Below, in pieces: positions 43,562 to 54,840 of a stretch of DNA of 64,000 nt. The position numbers and the translations under genes are program-made. The stretch's first letter is position 1. Every line of letters starts with the position of its first letter. The stretch spans positions 7,814,001 through 7,878,000 of the forward strand of contig OX485806.1 of NCBI GenBank assembly GCA_950295325.1, given 5' to 3'. The notes below the pieces were generated by a model, which saw only the letters and a program-made list of their open reading frames with translations, was not told the DNA's origin and searched no databases. Source of the stretch: Polytrichum commune. Lineage: Eukaryota; Streptophyta; Polytrichopsida; Polytrichales; Polytrichaceae.

Positions 43562-45087
43562 TGTGTTGGTTGGAAGCTTCAACAGGGAAGGGATAGCCAT
43601 TTGCTACTTTAAGAACCAAAGTAGGCCTGAATTGGGTAGTAGGTACTAGTACTTAGAAAATGGTAGGTCTTGAAGAGCGGAAGGGGTGACTGCGGCGACA
43701 CAACATTGAACAATCTGATTTCTTCAAGCTACATAGTTTATGATAATACTCACCTATGAGGATTTCCCAAATTCTAATGGCAAGGTATTACCATGTCTTG
43801 ATCCGAAAAAACTTCCTACCAAGGAAGTGGCCCCAGAGTGGTCTGATATCCTCAGCTATTATCGAAGTTGAGGCACTTGGAAACTTCGATTGAGGATCTG
43901 GGTTTGAACTTATTGCAAGAGTGATGATGATGACAAGTGATGCAAAAGTGGCGTGCTATGGGTAACCCACAGGATTTGAAGTAGGTAAGTTAGCCTTATC
44001 TGTATGTTGATGATGATGATGGATAAGGTAATTTGCGGAGGAACATTCCACAGGTTACAACATGACAATTGTCAGTAAAGATGTGGAGCTTCCCCTTGCC
44101 AGATGTATGGGCAGTGAGGATTCAAAGAATTTTGTTACATGTTCCTTGAAAGGCATCGAATCTTCCTCCTTACCCCATGCCAGGCATCCCCACCTTTCCC
44201 CAGATTCTTGGGCACACTCACCCCAACATCCACTTATTATGGCATCCGCCCTCGCAATTTGTTGCATGATTCTAGACTCATCATAGTTCATCGTACACAT
44301 ATAAAAGAAAAAACTGTTAAATCCTTCTAGCGATTCACCATCAGTTTTTGCACTGAGGATTCCAGGTACTTTGCAGGGGCGAGGAGGAGCCTTCAAGCTT
44401 TCCAACCGTCTGGATGCTTGGCGGATAATCACCTGTGCAGAAAGTCCACAGGTATGGACAGTTTGCTCTTTACTAGAAGTTTGTAAGGCAGGGTGAAATG
44501 AGGGTCAACCTGAATTACATGGGGTTTTAGTGAGGTTCAGTTTAGGTCAAGATTGACTCTGTCGCACGAAATCGATCGGGATGACATGCTTGTCATGCTT
44601 CGGATCATGATTGCCTTCCAAAGCGCTTGTGTGCGGAAATTTAGATCTACCTTTGGAACTATGATGCTTGTCAGTCCTTGCCATGCCTGACAAAATGACA
44701 AAGAACAATAAACTGGAAATGTACAAGTTGGGGGTTATCTAAGAACCTTTTCTGTATCAGGGCTTCTGCAAGATGTTTGAACTTATGCATCACAAGTGTT
44801 TCAGGGAATGTGGAATCTGTGCGGCGATCACCGATTTCAAACACATCAAATTTGTACCTGTTGATGGTACACATTTGTAATGCACAACTCCGATCTCACG
44901 TAGTTTCGTCAAATCGGCTATGGCGGCCAATGGCTGCTCCCTGCAACTCTGAAACAGGCTGCTGTCGAAGAGATGCATCCAGTGTGTGCATGTTAAACTA
45001 ACTTTTTTAACTCGGAGAAGTTGTGTCTGACGATTGCAGAGACGGACGTAACCGATCGAGACATTGAATTTGAGCAGGCATACTCGA
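43562..45087. other. Upstream region of formamidase
   Basis: No conserved protein is visible on either strand. A plausible leader-intron acceptor (GACGATTGCAG) ends at 45039, 48 bases before the formamidase ATG. The leader may therefore be spliced, but I could not locate the donor with confidence. Confidence 0.4.
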
Positions 45088-48000
45088 ATGGCGCCGAGAA
45101 CTCCACGACCGGTGGTGACCGTGGATCCGAAGAAGAGACCGTGGGAGCAAACAATTCCCCTACACAACAGATGGCACCCGGAGATTCCACCGGTAGGGGA
45201 GGTGAAGGAAGGCGAGCTCTTCCGGGTGGAGACTGTGGACTGGACCGGTGGCCAGATCCTGGATGACGATAGTCCTGAAGACATGAAGCATATCGACCTG
45301 ACTTCGGTAACTTGAACAAACCCGAGCTTTGTCAATAGCCAATGCTGTGTTTCGTTCTTGTAAATATTTGTCTAGAAACCCTGTGGCATGTGTTGGTATC
45401 GCAATTAACCCTCTCCAATTTGCCACGGATGAACCAGCTGGTTGATGACTTGTGAAACCATTACTGGCTATGTCAGCACTTGCATCACTTTTGACGTCTC
45501 CTTCTTGTAAATGGTTGCTTAGAAACTCTGGGGCATGTGTTGCCATCGCAATTTAGCCTCTCCAATTTGCCATGGATGATGAACCAGCTCGCTGACTTGT
45601 GGAACTCTTGAGCATTTCTTAGTCTGGCTATCTTGGCTCTTGCATCACTTGTGACGTTTCCTTCTTGTAAATGCTTGCTTAGAAACTCCTGTGGCATGTG
45701 TTGGCATGGCAATTAACCCTCTCCAATCTGCCATGGATGAACCAGATTGGTAAGTTGTGGAACCTTTGAGCATTTCTTAGATTGGCTATGTCTGCGCCTT
45801 TGTTACTTCTGACGTTTCCTTCTTGTAGATATTTGCTTAGAAACCCAGTGGTATGTGTTGACATCGCCATTAATCCTCTCCAGTCTGTCATAGACGAACC
45901 CTCGAGCTTGCTGAATTGTGGAACCCTTGAGCTTGCTGACTTGTGTGACCCTTGAGCATTTCTTAGACTGGCTATTTGAAACACTTACATCACTTCTGAC
46001 GCGACTTTATGAATCTGGCAGGTGCACAACTTGAGTGGCCCGATTCGGGTAACAGATGCAGCAGGGTTGCCCGCGCAGCCTGGAGACCTCTTGTTGGTTG
46101 AGATTTGCAATCTTGGGCCACTCCCTGGTGACGAATGGGGCTTTACTGGAATTTTTGATCGCGAGAATGGTGGCGGATTCCTCACTGATCACTTTCCAGC
46201 CGCGAGCAAGGCTATCTGGGATTTCGACGGTATCTACGCATCGTCACGTCACATACCTGGTGGGATTCCATTCTGTTTCTCATCTTACTTTAGTTTCTCT
46301 CAACCGGGGTGTGTGATAGAACTACAATTGTGTAATGCCGCATATCATAGGTGATTAGGTTTGTCAGGAACTAGTACATTAATTGCCGAGTTTCCGAGTT
46401 CTCTTACATGATGGCATTTTGAAGGCCTGCAAACCTGAAGAATTTATGGTGCATTAGACCTTTGGAGAATTTTTGTTTGATAGAAAAAATTGTCCCGTTG
46501 TGTCACCTTCCAAGGAGTGCGATTTCCCGGTCTCATCCACCCGGGCCTCATCGGCACTGCGCCTTCGAAGGAGCTCCTCGACATTTGGAACAAACGAGAA
46601 AGAGAGCTCGTGGAAGAGGGCGAAAATGCACTCACATTGGGCAAGCATTTGCATACACGGCCGCTGGCCCTGCTTCCCCAGACCAAAGGAGCTCTTCTCG
46701 GGAAGGTAGATTGTGCTTATACTCTGAAACTTCCAGGTAGCTTAAACCCAAGGCCCTAATTAACACGGATCCCCATGGGAACTCCGAGGTTAAGCCACCT
46801 AATGCCGGAATAGTGTGGAAGGATAACCTTCCTGGCACTTGATTTTCGGTGCACCCTACCACCTGTTGTCCAGCTCGAAAATGAAGCAACACCATAATAC
46901 ACACCGGTGGCAACATCGGAGACTTCCATAATGGCGTTATGCATTTACTTCCTTGATTTAGTGTTCCTGGTAATTGCGTGGCTATTGGATTTCACTGGGA
47001 AAAGAAATGTCGCAAACGGAAATTGCCAGATGGTTTAGCGATTTGAGAATTTGCTTCTGATACTTTGATGCAGGTGGAGACCGGGACAAAGGATTGGGAG
47101 CGAATAGCAGGCGAGGCTTGCCGAACGATTCCCGGCAGAGAGAATGGCGGCAACTGTGACATCAAGAATCTGAGTCGGGGTTGTAAGGTCTACTTCCCCG
47201 TGTTCGTCGAAGGGGCAAACCTGAGCATGGGAGACATGCATTTCTCCCAAGGCGATGGTGAGGTTTCCTTCTGCGGTGCGATTGAAATGAGTGGATACCT
47301 CGAACTAAAGTAGGTTTTCCCACACTCCTCTTTACTTTCTCTTTCATTTCATTGCGTCGCAAGAAGTGTAGAGGGTGCTAACAGCAAGACCCTAAAATCT
47401 TGGACAGTAAGTACTTATTGATTTTGAGAATGTCCACCTCCTTAATTATGGTGTTCATTCCAAATAGGACATACTGTGGTGCGTTGACATCGCCTCTCAA
47501 TTGCTATCGAGGATCATTGATAGCTTTTCAATTTAATAATACTATCTACGCCTCGCGCTGAAAGCTATCTACCTTATGGCCATTTCTTGGTCAATAACTA
47601 CGCACACTAATAGAATTTTCTTCAACTAACAAGTTTGTTGGTGTACATGGTCAGATGTGAGATCTTGCGAGGCGGCATGGAACAGTACTTGACTCCCATG
47701 GGCCCAACTAGGCTTCATGTGAACCCAATCTTTGAAATCGGCCCCCTCGAACCCCGCTTCTCGGAGTGGTTAGTTTTCGAAGGCTTGAGTGTGGACGAAA
47801 ACGGGAAGCAACATTACCTCGATGCCAGCATTGCATACAAACGGGCGGTCTTGAACTGCATCGATTACCTCTCCAAGTTCGGCTACAGCAAAGAACAGGT
47901 ACTTATATCGTCGTCATTGTCGCTTCTTCATGTAGAATAAATTCTTACATTCTTTTTGCTACAATAATTTTTTGTGAATGCTGCACGAACGCACCTTGAA

Positions 48001-48821
48001 ATCTGCAGGCACAAATGCAGCAACAACCACCACGAAGAGTTTAGTTTGACCCTGATTTGCAAATCTTTGATTCCCGAGCACAGGTGTATCTGCTGCTATC
48101 CTGCTGCCCCTGTGAAGGTCGAATCTCGGGGATTGTGGACGTCCCGAATGCTTGTGCTACCCTTGCCATCCCTGTCACCATCTTCGATCAGGTAGGATGA
48201 TGACCACCTTCAAACCCTTGCCTACCAAAAGTGCAGCATCTTATTGCCAATTACCAACTGTACTAAGGTGAGCAGGTTGTTAACAGTCACTCTTAGCTCT
48301 GCACTCACTTCGTGTAGGATATGAAACATGCAATTTGTGCCAGATGATTGCAAATCCAAATTGTGCCCACAGACGTTTGCCTCACATTTTTCAGAGCTCA
48401 TATGAATATCTCTGCATTGTCCAAGTAAAGATTCGCTTTCTTATTAGATGGCCCTATAGGTCCCTCCAATCGTGTTGACTATTGAGCCTAGAATGGTGAA
48501 CAAATTTTGAGCCCGTAGTACAATCTCTTCTAAACACACGATGTCTTTTTGGTGTCTGTTCTTAGATATACACCTGACCACGCACCACTCACTTATTAAT
48601 GCTTGGTCAAGATCAGTAACTGACTAAAGCCCGCTTACCTTGATGCAGCCTGGCTATGGCTAATTCTGAGTGATTTCACTTCTTTGATTGCACTTCTACA
48701 GGACATCCGACCTAAGAAAGGCGGGCCTCCCGTTGGACCGAGGCTGATCAAGCGCGGGAGTGTACCAACAAGCACATATGAGGGCACTCTTCCGACCACG
48801 AAGAACATCTCTGCTGCTTAA
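45088..48821 (+). CDS. Formamidase (acetamidase/formamidase family)
   Basis: Seven exons: 45088-45306, 46022-46259, 46515-46705, 47074-47309, 47655-47898, 48084-48191 and 48702-48821. They total 1,356 nt, or 451 aa. All introns are GT-AG and phases restore the family sequence: DLTS-VHNLSGPIRV, HIPG-VRFPGL, GK-VETGTKDW, LELK-CEIL, KEQ-VYLLLSCCPC, FDQ-DIRPKK. The protein is collinear with plant formamidases such as Arabidopsis At4g37560, as I recall it: PWEQTIPLHNRWHPEIPPV at the start, EICNLGPLPGDEWGFTGIFD and RENGGGFLTDHFP near 100, RTIPGRENGGNCDIKNLSRG and GDMHFSQGDGEVSFCGAIEM in the middle, and YLLLSCCPCEGRISGIVD near the end. Expected reaction: hydrolysis of formamide (or short amides) to formate and ammonia. 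The protein has no signal peptide and is probably cytosolic. The ATG chosen gives the family start MAP-TPR. Confidence 0.93.
45355..46000 (+). repeat. Four-copy tandem repeat in formamidase intron 1
   Basis: Units of about 147-180 bp start at 45355, 45502, 45662 and 45820. Each begins TTCTTGTAAAT--TTG-TTAGAAAC and carries TGGCATGTGTTG-CATCGC, CCTCTCCAAT-TGCCATGGATG, TTGAGCATTTCTTAG-TTGGC and TTCTGACGTTTCC. The array fills almost the whole intron up to 21 bases before the acceptor. Confidence 0.9.
48350..48645 (+). repeat. Dispersed ~270-bp repeat in formamidase intron 6
   Basis: Landmarks: GTTGACTATTGAGCCTAGAA, TTTTGAGCCCGTAGTACAAT, GGTGTCTGTTCTTAGATATA and CGCACCACTCACTTATTAAT, then GCTTACCTTGA. 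It is most like the copy at 21750-22055. Confidence 0.8.
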
Positions 48822-49988
48822 ATTCAAAGATTTGATACCTCCTCAGCTTTTATCTATGAAAATCTGAATGCTATCCATGCTACCTTAGAATCCACACCAA
48901 AAATTATACAGAAACTCCGCTGCAAATTTAATAGTTTGGTAGTAGGTTAACTATCAATGTCTTGTGTCCCTTCAAACTAATCATTGCCTTAACGTTCATG
49001 TCACTGGCTACCTAAAGCGTGCAGCATATTAGTTGGCTACAAAAGCTCACGATCGTCATCAGACAAGGAAATCCAATATCTGAGTGTGGCCTGACTTCTG
49101 GCTTCATTTGAGTGCTTAATATATTTCAATTTCCCCGCAAGCTGGAATTTGACAAGTCGTTTACTTGCAATAAGTTAGCAGCACTAGGTGATCCAAATCT
49201 CTTTTGATCTTTGACATTCTCAGCAATATCTAAACCCTAAACCCTAAACCCTAGAGTGGTCACATTGGCCATCATTGAACATCTAACCTTGCTCTGATTC
49301 AAAACTCAGTGTCTTCATCAACGTACATAACCCTGTGTATGATTGAAGAACTGGTGTATGTTCCAATTCCATCCATATCAGTCCCTGCAAAAGCCACAGA
49401 ATGAATATGTCTTCTCTTTCGGTTTCCACATTGATGTTTCTCACTCGCGGTAGGATTTCATGTGCAGGTTTTAGATATTGTTCTACTTGAATGCATGGAA
49501 TATCCTATGCAGGTTGGAGTAACTTATGTCAGCATGAAACTCGCCGACTTTGTCAACACAACAATGATCCCGTGTATGATTGAAGTACTTGTGTATGCTC
49601 CATTCGCATGGACTTTTGTTCTGCAAAAGCTACAGAATATATAAGTCATCTATATTGTTCTCCACTTTGTTGTGTCTCACTTGCAGTACAGCTATGCATA
49701 TGCAGGTTTGAAAGTTTTTTGTACTCGAATGCATGGAATATCATATGCAGGTAAGAGTGAGGTCGTATGTGGGCACTTCCAACTCCACATACAATTTTGA
49801 CCTTTGGATCAACCTCTGGGTCGAATCAGGAATTTCTCATCCGGGTAGTAATCGCACATCACTCAGATTGTCATTTCGAAGTTTTAGAATTGAAGTTGAG
49901 GTGCATCACTCAATGAGAAGGAGAATCATCACTTCAACATTAACAATTGAACTTAAAATGTTGTCTAAATATTTTGCATATACTCTAA
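48822..49988. other. Formamidase 3' flank with a two-copy tandem repeat and telomere-like motif
   Basis: Three CCCTAAA units lie at 49230-49253, a short interstitial telomere-type motif. A unit of about 235 bp is repeated at about 49316-49550 and 49551-49770. Shared landmarks: TGTGTATGATTGAAG-ACT--TGTATG-TCCA, GCAAAAGC-ACAGAAT, GAATGCATGGAATATC-TATGCAGGT. No coding potential was found. Confidence 0.7.
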
Positions 49989-51120
49989 AGGCCGGTTTAC
50001 ACTATAGACCATGAAGTTGGACCAGGGCTCTGCAAGGCAGCTGATTGGCTATTAAAGTTCTCCCAGGACAACTTCGGTTTACACCAAGGAAAAAATGGCA
50101 GAGGGTCCCCAGAATATAGTTTTTACCATGGAGGTCGAGGTCCCCAGAATATAATTTTTAAGGCCTAATAAATGCACAGACATAGTCCAACGGGTTTTGT
50201 GGTGAGAGAGGCAATAGAGGTGGTCTGGTAGGAAAAGGCAAGGGCCCCAGTCAGAGAAATACTATTTCAATAACTTTTAAATGAATCTACCTTTTATGTG
50301 CCTTAAGTATACCATGGCCCATGAGACATACCAGCATCACCTTGCCCTACCCCTTAAACCGGCTCACACGTGTTTCACCAAACAACGTGGGACATCTCGA
50401 ACTCAAGAATTCAAGTGCAGATTTGTGTTTTTGGTCTACCAAATGAAATGTTTGGAATTTTGGGGCTTGTAATATACCGTTGGAAAGGTCTTGAAAATAC
50501 CTTTCCAACGGTATATTACACATCCCAAAATGTTTAAAAAATGAAGTTGCAAAACAAAAAAGAAAAATCTGTAGTGGTTTAGTGACTGTAGATCAGGGTA
50601 GTCAAAAGAAGTGCAATGGGAAATCTTCTAACACTAATTATCAAAGAATTGAAAATTAGTGTTGAGCAAGGTAGGGTGGTAACAACATTAAATATAATCA
50701 AACACTAAATATCCTATTTAGTGTAGTGACAACACAAGGTACATGTCACATGTAAATTACATTGAGCATGTACAAATTAAATTGCTCATTTTTTTTTTGT
50801 AAAAATTGTTGTGAGAAGAATTGCAAGCCACATCTTCGACACATTTAACAAGAAGTGAAGACAAGGGAAGCCCAAGAGAAGACAAGGAATGATCAAACTT
50901 AATTTTTTTCAAAATTGCCCTTTTTGGGCAGTATTAAAAAAATCAGCACCTTCACTTTTTTGTGCGTGGTCATTCTTCTTGGTCCACATTCGGTTTACAC
51001 CTAGTGAGGGACCCAAGGCTCTCAAAATTAATTTTTTATGAAGTCGGACCATGAAGTCGGACCATTGATAAAGGCCATCTTCCATGGTCCAACTTCATGG
51101 TCCATAGTGTAAACAGGCCC
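49989..51120. mobile_element. PIF/Harbinger-type non-autonomous element (1.13 kb)
   Basis: TAA on both sides (49986-49988 and 51121-51123). The left end reads AGGCCGGTTTACACTATAGA. The right end, reverse-complemented, reads GGGCCTGTTTACACTATGGA, and the match continues CCATGAAGTTGGACCA, making a TIR of about 36 bp. Inside are a 22-bp perfect hairpin (50468-50520) and a segment (50630-50733) related to block C of the composite repeat (3618-3702). There is no transposase. Confidence 0.85.
50468..50520. repeat. Perfect 22-bp hairpin with a 9-base loop
   Basis: The left arm 50468-50489 (TGTAATATACCGTTGGAAAG and two more bases) is exactly complementary to 50499-50520. Weaker complementarity continues outward (CATTTTGGGATGT against ATTTTGGGGCTTGT). 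The stem lies inside the PIF-type element 49989-51120. Confidence 0.9.
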
Positions 51121-51487
51121 TAAGATTGATGGCAAATGCCCCATCTGTACTGTTAAAATCCTTGAGACCCATTAAGTCGTGTGGATTGAAAAAAAAACGA
51201 CTTAGTCGGTTCAACTTTAATTGAAGAGTAGGCCACCAGCTATGAAAAAGTCATAGACAACTTGGACGCATTATGGGGGAAACAAAAATTCTCCTTCACA
51301 ATTTAGTTGATTTGTGGTTAGATGTCAATGATACCCTTCTTGGGAGTGTATGATTCCAACGTGTGCACCCCGTGAGGTTGTACTTCTCACAATTTCAAGT
51401 CCCAATAGCCTTTTTTGAGAATGAAATGAAGCATTTCAAATTTTTTGATTAAAAAGAACAAAAATGAAAGGTGCACATACTACCTTA

Positions 51488-51986
51488 GGGCCACGTCACA
51501 CACGAGCCAAGAGCCGTGACCATGAAATTGTGAGAGCCCAAAAGAAAGTGTCCTAAGGCCGTCCCAAGACACCTCCAAAATCATGTAGTGTGGTCACAGA
51601 CCCTCATGTATAATGTGACCGGACCCTCAACCAATTGCTATTTCAAATGCTACTTCTATTCATGCAGGTCCTCACACACGATAAAATAGAATAAACCAAC
51701 GGTTGTGAGTGTTCGGAGTGCCATGGTCTCCCAGTTTTGTGTTAAACCTACCTCCAAGAGGTGGTTTTTGAAAATAATCCAAGTGACCATGAAACATGAT
51801 CCATTGGATGCCACGTAGGAATCCATGTAGACTTTACATCGATCGTGCATTCACATACTCACTCCGGTGGTCCCTCGAGCGGAGTGTGAAGTAGCGTACT
51901 TGGACGGGCTCCGCCGTTTCCACCAATGAGGGGGGTGCTTGAAGTGGAGCGGTCACGGGCTCTCAGTCTCGTGTGTGAAGGGGTCC
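51488..51986. mobile_element. PIF/Harbinger-type MITE (499 bp), second copy
   Basis: TTA at 51485-51487 and 51987-51989. The left end reads GGGCCACGTCACACACGAG. The whole element is collinear with the reverse complement of 9935-10431, with similar length and many shared segments such as TCCATGTAGACTTTACATC and ACCTCCAAGAGGTGGTTTT. It has diverged moderately. Confidence 0.85.
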
Positions 51987-52174
51987 TTACCTTGGAGTCT
52001 GGGAGTGCAATGATTGGTGGAAATGGGCTGGAAGGTGGATGGACAGCTGACTTCTCTTGACTCTTAGATTATCACTAGCACAGGTAGAGAGTCCTTTGCC
52101 ACATGTGCAGACATGGGAAACCCAAACAACAAACAATCAATCAAACAAACAAGCAAGCTCGCTCACTCTCTAAC

Positions 52175-52222
<48 letters not shown>

Positions 52223-52232
52223 ATATATATAC
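52175..52232. repeat. (TA)n microsatellite
   Basis: A long TA run with two small interruptions near its right end. Confidence 0.95.
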
Positions 52233-52272
52233 ATCCCTTGCTGTCCCTCTGTCTTCTGCCTACTACGCAGTT

Positions 52273-52683
52273 TCAGGCTTTTTCAACAAATTTTGGCAGC
52301 GCTATCCATGGGCAGCCCCATGAGTGCCATGACTGCCTCCCTCTATATAACGTAGACAAACCCTCCTTGACACCCTTGACTTCCTTAAGGGGAGGCCATC
52401 CACGTTCAAAAGCGTTGGTATCGAAACACGGTCTCGTAAGCCAAGGTGAAAGGAATTTCGGCCTTGACATGTGCCTAACTTCGAGGAGCTCGATTTCAAG
52501 GTTGGTCCCTCTTTTTCTGTGGGTTGAAGTTGTTCGATTCCAATTCCATATGTCAAGACACATAGACCTCTCATTTGTTGTGGGAGGGATTGGTTGCCAA
52601 CCCAAGTCCCTTCCCAAGTGCATAAGGGTAAGTAAGGCCAAGATCAAGAAAACCACGAAGACCACGAAGACCACGAAGACCAT
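52273..52683 (-). pseudogene. Open frame of a repeated, unknown element
   Basis: The minus strand is open for 136 codons. The block KRGTNLEIELLEVRHMSRPK recurs on the plus strand at about 41145-41200 as KRGTNLETKLHEVRHMSRLK. The match continues into CGAAATTC-CTTACC-TTGGCTT-equivalent DNA and the downstream FER-GWPPL region. Its first residues (VFVVFVVFVVF) come from an ACCACGAAG simple repeat. I do not recognise the family. The peptide may mark an old transposon gene. It is not a convincing host gene. Confidence 0.35.
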
Positions 52684-52809
52684 CTAGACCCAAGACCTTA
52701 GTATCAATGAAAAGGGGTATGGGTTGACAACCAACTCTTCTTCAACAAACCAGAGGCCTTGACAAGCAAAAAGGTGTGTAAAAAATGAGACAAAACCACA
52801 CAAAATAAG

Positions 52810-52871
52810 AATGTATGTATGTATGTATGTATGTATGTATGTATGTAGATGTCTATGTCTATGTATTTATG

Positions 52872-52931
<60 letters not shown>

Positions 52932-52932
52932 G
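52810..52932. repeat. Compound microsatellite (GTAT)n-(GT)n-(GA)n
   Basis: Eight or more GTAT units, then a mixed TATG/TATA part, about 15 GT units (52879-52909) and about 10 GA units (52909-52929). Confidence 0.95.
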
Positions 52933-54319
52933 AATTATGAGATTTGTTGTCTCGGCACCAAGACGACAAATCTGAGAAATCTTCATTCTCTTTTTCTTTC
53001 TTTTTTGCTTTTTTTTGGGTGTTATGCTTCCTTTTTTTAGGAGTTTTTCGTCCTGAGGCATCTTGGTGCTCCTTATGACCACCAAGACCCCTTCCAACAT
53101 GCATTTGAATAAGGAGTAGGTAAGCATGAAGACCCGCAAGAACGCCGTACACATGAAGACTAGCAGGAGCATGAGGAGCAGCAAGATGAAGAAGAGAAAC
53201 GACTCCTCCTCACTTGTACAATATAAGCTTAGTGTGGGAGTCGTCAACATACGCTTGCCTCCACACCACCCCTACGACCCCCTATCCCATCCCGGAGGCC
53301 GCAACAAGCGGCTCGCCCTCCATAGCCGCCACAACAACCCTTCTTCTACCAAATGGTCAAGCTTACCCCTACATGTGCACCCTAATAGGGTGGAGAGTAG
53401 GGTAGCATCAAATCAACCCTATTTGCTCTTCAACCCTATTGTGGGCTCATCCCTATGTGAGATATGGAGGGTGTCCATATCATTCAACGTTTATTAATGT
53501 GTTGATCTATAACTAGATCAAATATGTGACAAGTAATATCTATGATGTTAATGTGGAAAGAACCATACACAACTAGGTGCAAGCATGGTGCATTGGACCA
53601 AAACAATGCTCTGGTATACTGAAACCATGTTTTTTTGGTCAAAGGCCTAAGAGTAGGAGAAACATGTTGTTTAATTTGGGTTTTTCTTCTTCTTCATAAT
53701 GACCTCTTTTGTTATTATGATGCCATCAAAGTTTGGATCTAATACCCTTAAATCTCCATACGGTCTTCAATACATGAAATGGGGAGTTTTTCTATGTGCT
53801 TCACAATGCCCTCTTTAGCATACTTTGTCCTTTGCAATCGGATCCAATATTTTAGATGTATTGAAAATAACTAAATTTAAAGAAATGTCGAAGTTGGATC
53901 TAACCACTATAGATTTTGACAACATGAAATGAAGTACAACCTATCCTCTTTTTGGGGTAGTATAATCCTTGTATTGCCACCTTTACTTGATGGGGTTGGG
54001 ATATGGATAGAATGGGCAAATTAAACAATGGTCATGCTTGGTGCATCACCAAGACAACAAATTACTAGAATGATGTTGGATTGACATTCCATCGTTCTAC
54101 GTGTATTAGTCATCTTCAATGCCCCAACAATTTTTATGACTACCTCCATTGTAATGTTAGTGCGGGAAACTCTAGCGAGTGGATTGGATCCACCCCCTTT
54201 ACCATCCTTTTGAGTAGTGTGGCCCTAGAGAAATCCAAGCTAAAATGTAAGGTTTTTGATTCATCATGGCGCTTCCATTGGGGTAGTTGCTTTGGAGTTG
54301 AGTGATGGCAACTCAAGTG
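52933..54319. other. Intergenic, nothing recognised
   Basis: An open frame on the plus strand at 53126-53497 has basic low-complexity residues and no family resemblance. The remaining DNA is AT-rich with no repeats that I can define. Confidence 0.5.
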
Positions 54320-54840
54320 AAGATCTTTACTATGAAGGGTAACTTCGTTGAGTTGCAATTATAAGAAGATGAAGGTGTTTGAGAAGGAAATGTAAACCTT
54401 GCTTAAGCTTCACTTGGAGGAGAAGTTGGCGTTGGAGTATCTGTTTGAGTTTTGGAACAATAACAACAAATGCAAGATTCATCAAAAGTTGGAAGGTTTG
54501 AACGACATGTAAGCCAATGTGTGTATGATTTGCCGCAACAAAACGAGTTGGAGGAAGCCCTTCAATTGTGTCATGCAAACCTTGGAAGTCACGTAGTTGA
54601 TGTAAAACCACAACAAAGAATCCAAGTGGCATTTCCAAAGTTTGAGGATTACAATGAAGAACAAGATGTAGAGCCTCTCTGAAGCTCTAGGGTTACGGGT
54701 TCCACAAGATTTACGAATTCATTGGACCACCAAATGAACTCAACATTTCTTCCATTTGTCATGTGAGAGTGATAACTTTAACATGCAAGGAAGATGAACA
54801 TGGATTTGAAGTGGTCATTCCATGAAGACTACTGGTAGGT
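54320..54840 (+). pseudogene. Decayed coding relic of unknown family
   Basis: One plus-strand frame reads KKMKVFEKEM, stop, TLLKLHLEEKLALEYLFEFW, NNNNKCKIHQKLEGLNDM, stop, ANVCMICRNKTSWRKPFNCV, and more after further stops. The amphipathic helix-like composition and consistent frame suggest a former coding sequence, but no known domain is identifiable. Confidence 0.3.

Noticed and set aside
44055-44432. Minus-strand open frame of 125 codons upstream of formamidase
   Set aside because: No recognisable domain, no conserved neighbours and no support for splicing. Kept as non-coding.
45355-46000. Regularly spaced repeats as a CRISPR-like array
   Set aside because: Units are contiguous, diverged, about 150 bp long and lie inside a plant intron. 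There are no spacers and no cas genes.
45088-48821. Fumarylacetoacetase as an identity for the seven-exon gene
   Set aside because: The RTIPGRENGGNCDIKNLSRG and GDMHFSQGDGE blocks and the whole length are those of the acetamidase/formamidase family.
49230-49253. Chromosome end or telomere fusion
   Set aside because: Only three telomere units, with ordinary single-copy DNA on both sides.
52849-53250. Open frames over the compound microsatellite
   Set aside because: They encode only VCVCVC, EREREREK or THTHTH runs from the simple repeat and cannot be taken as proteins.
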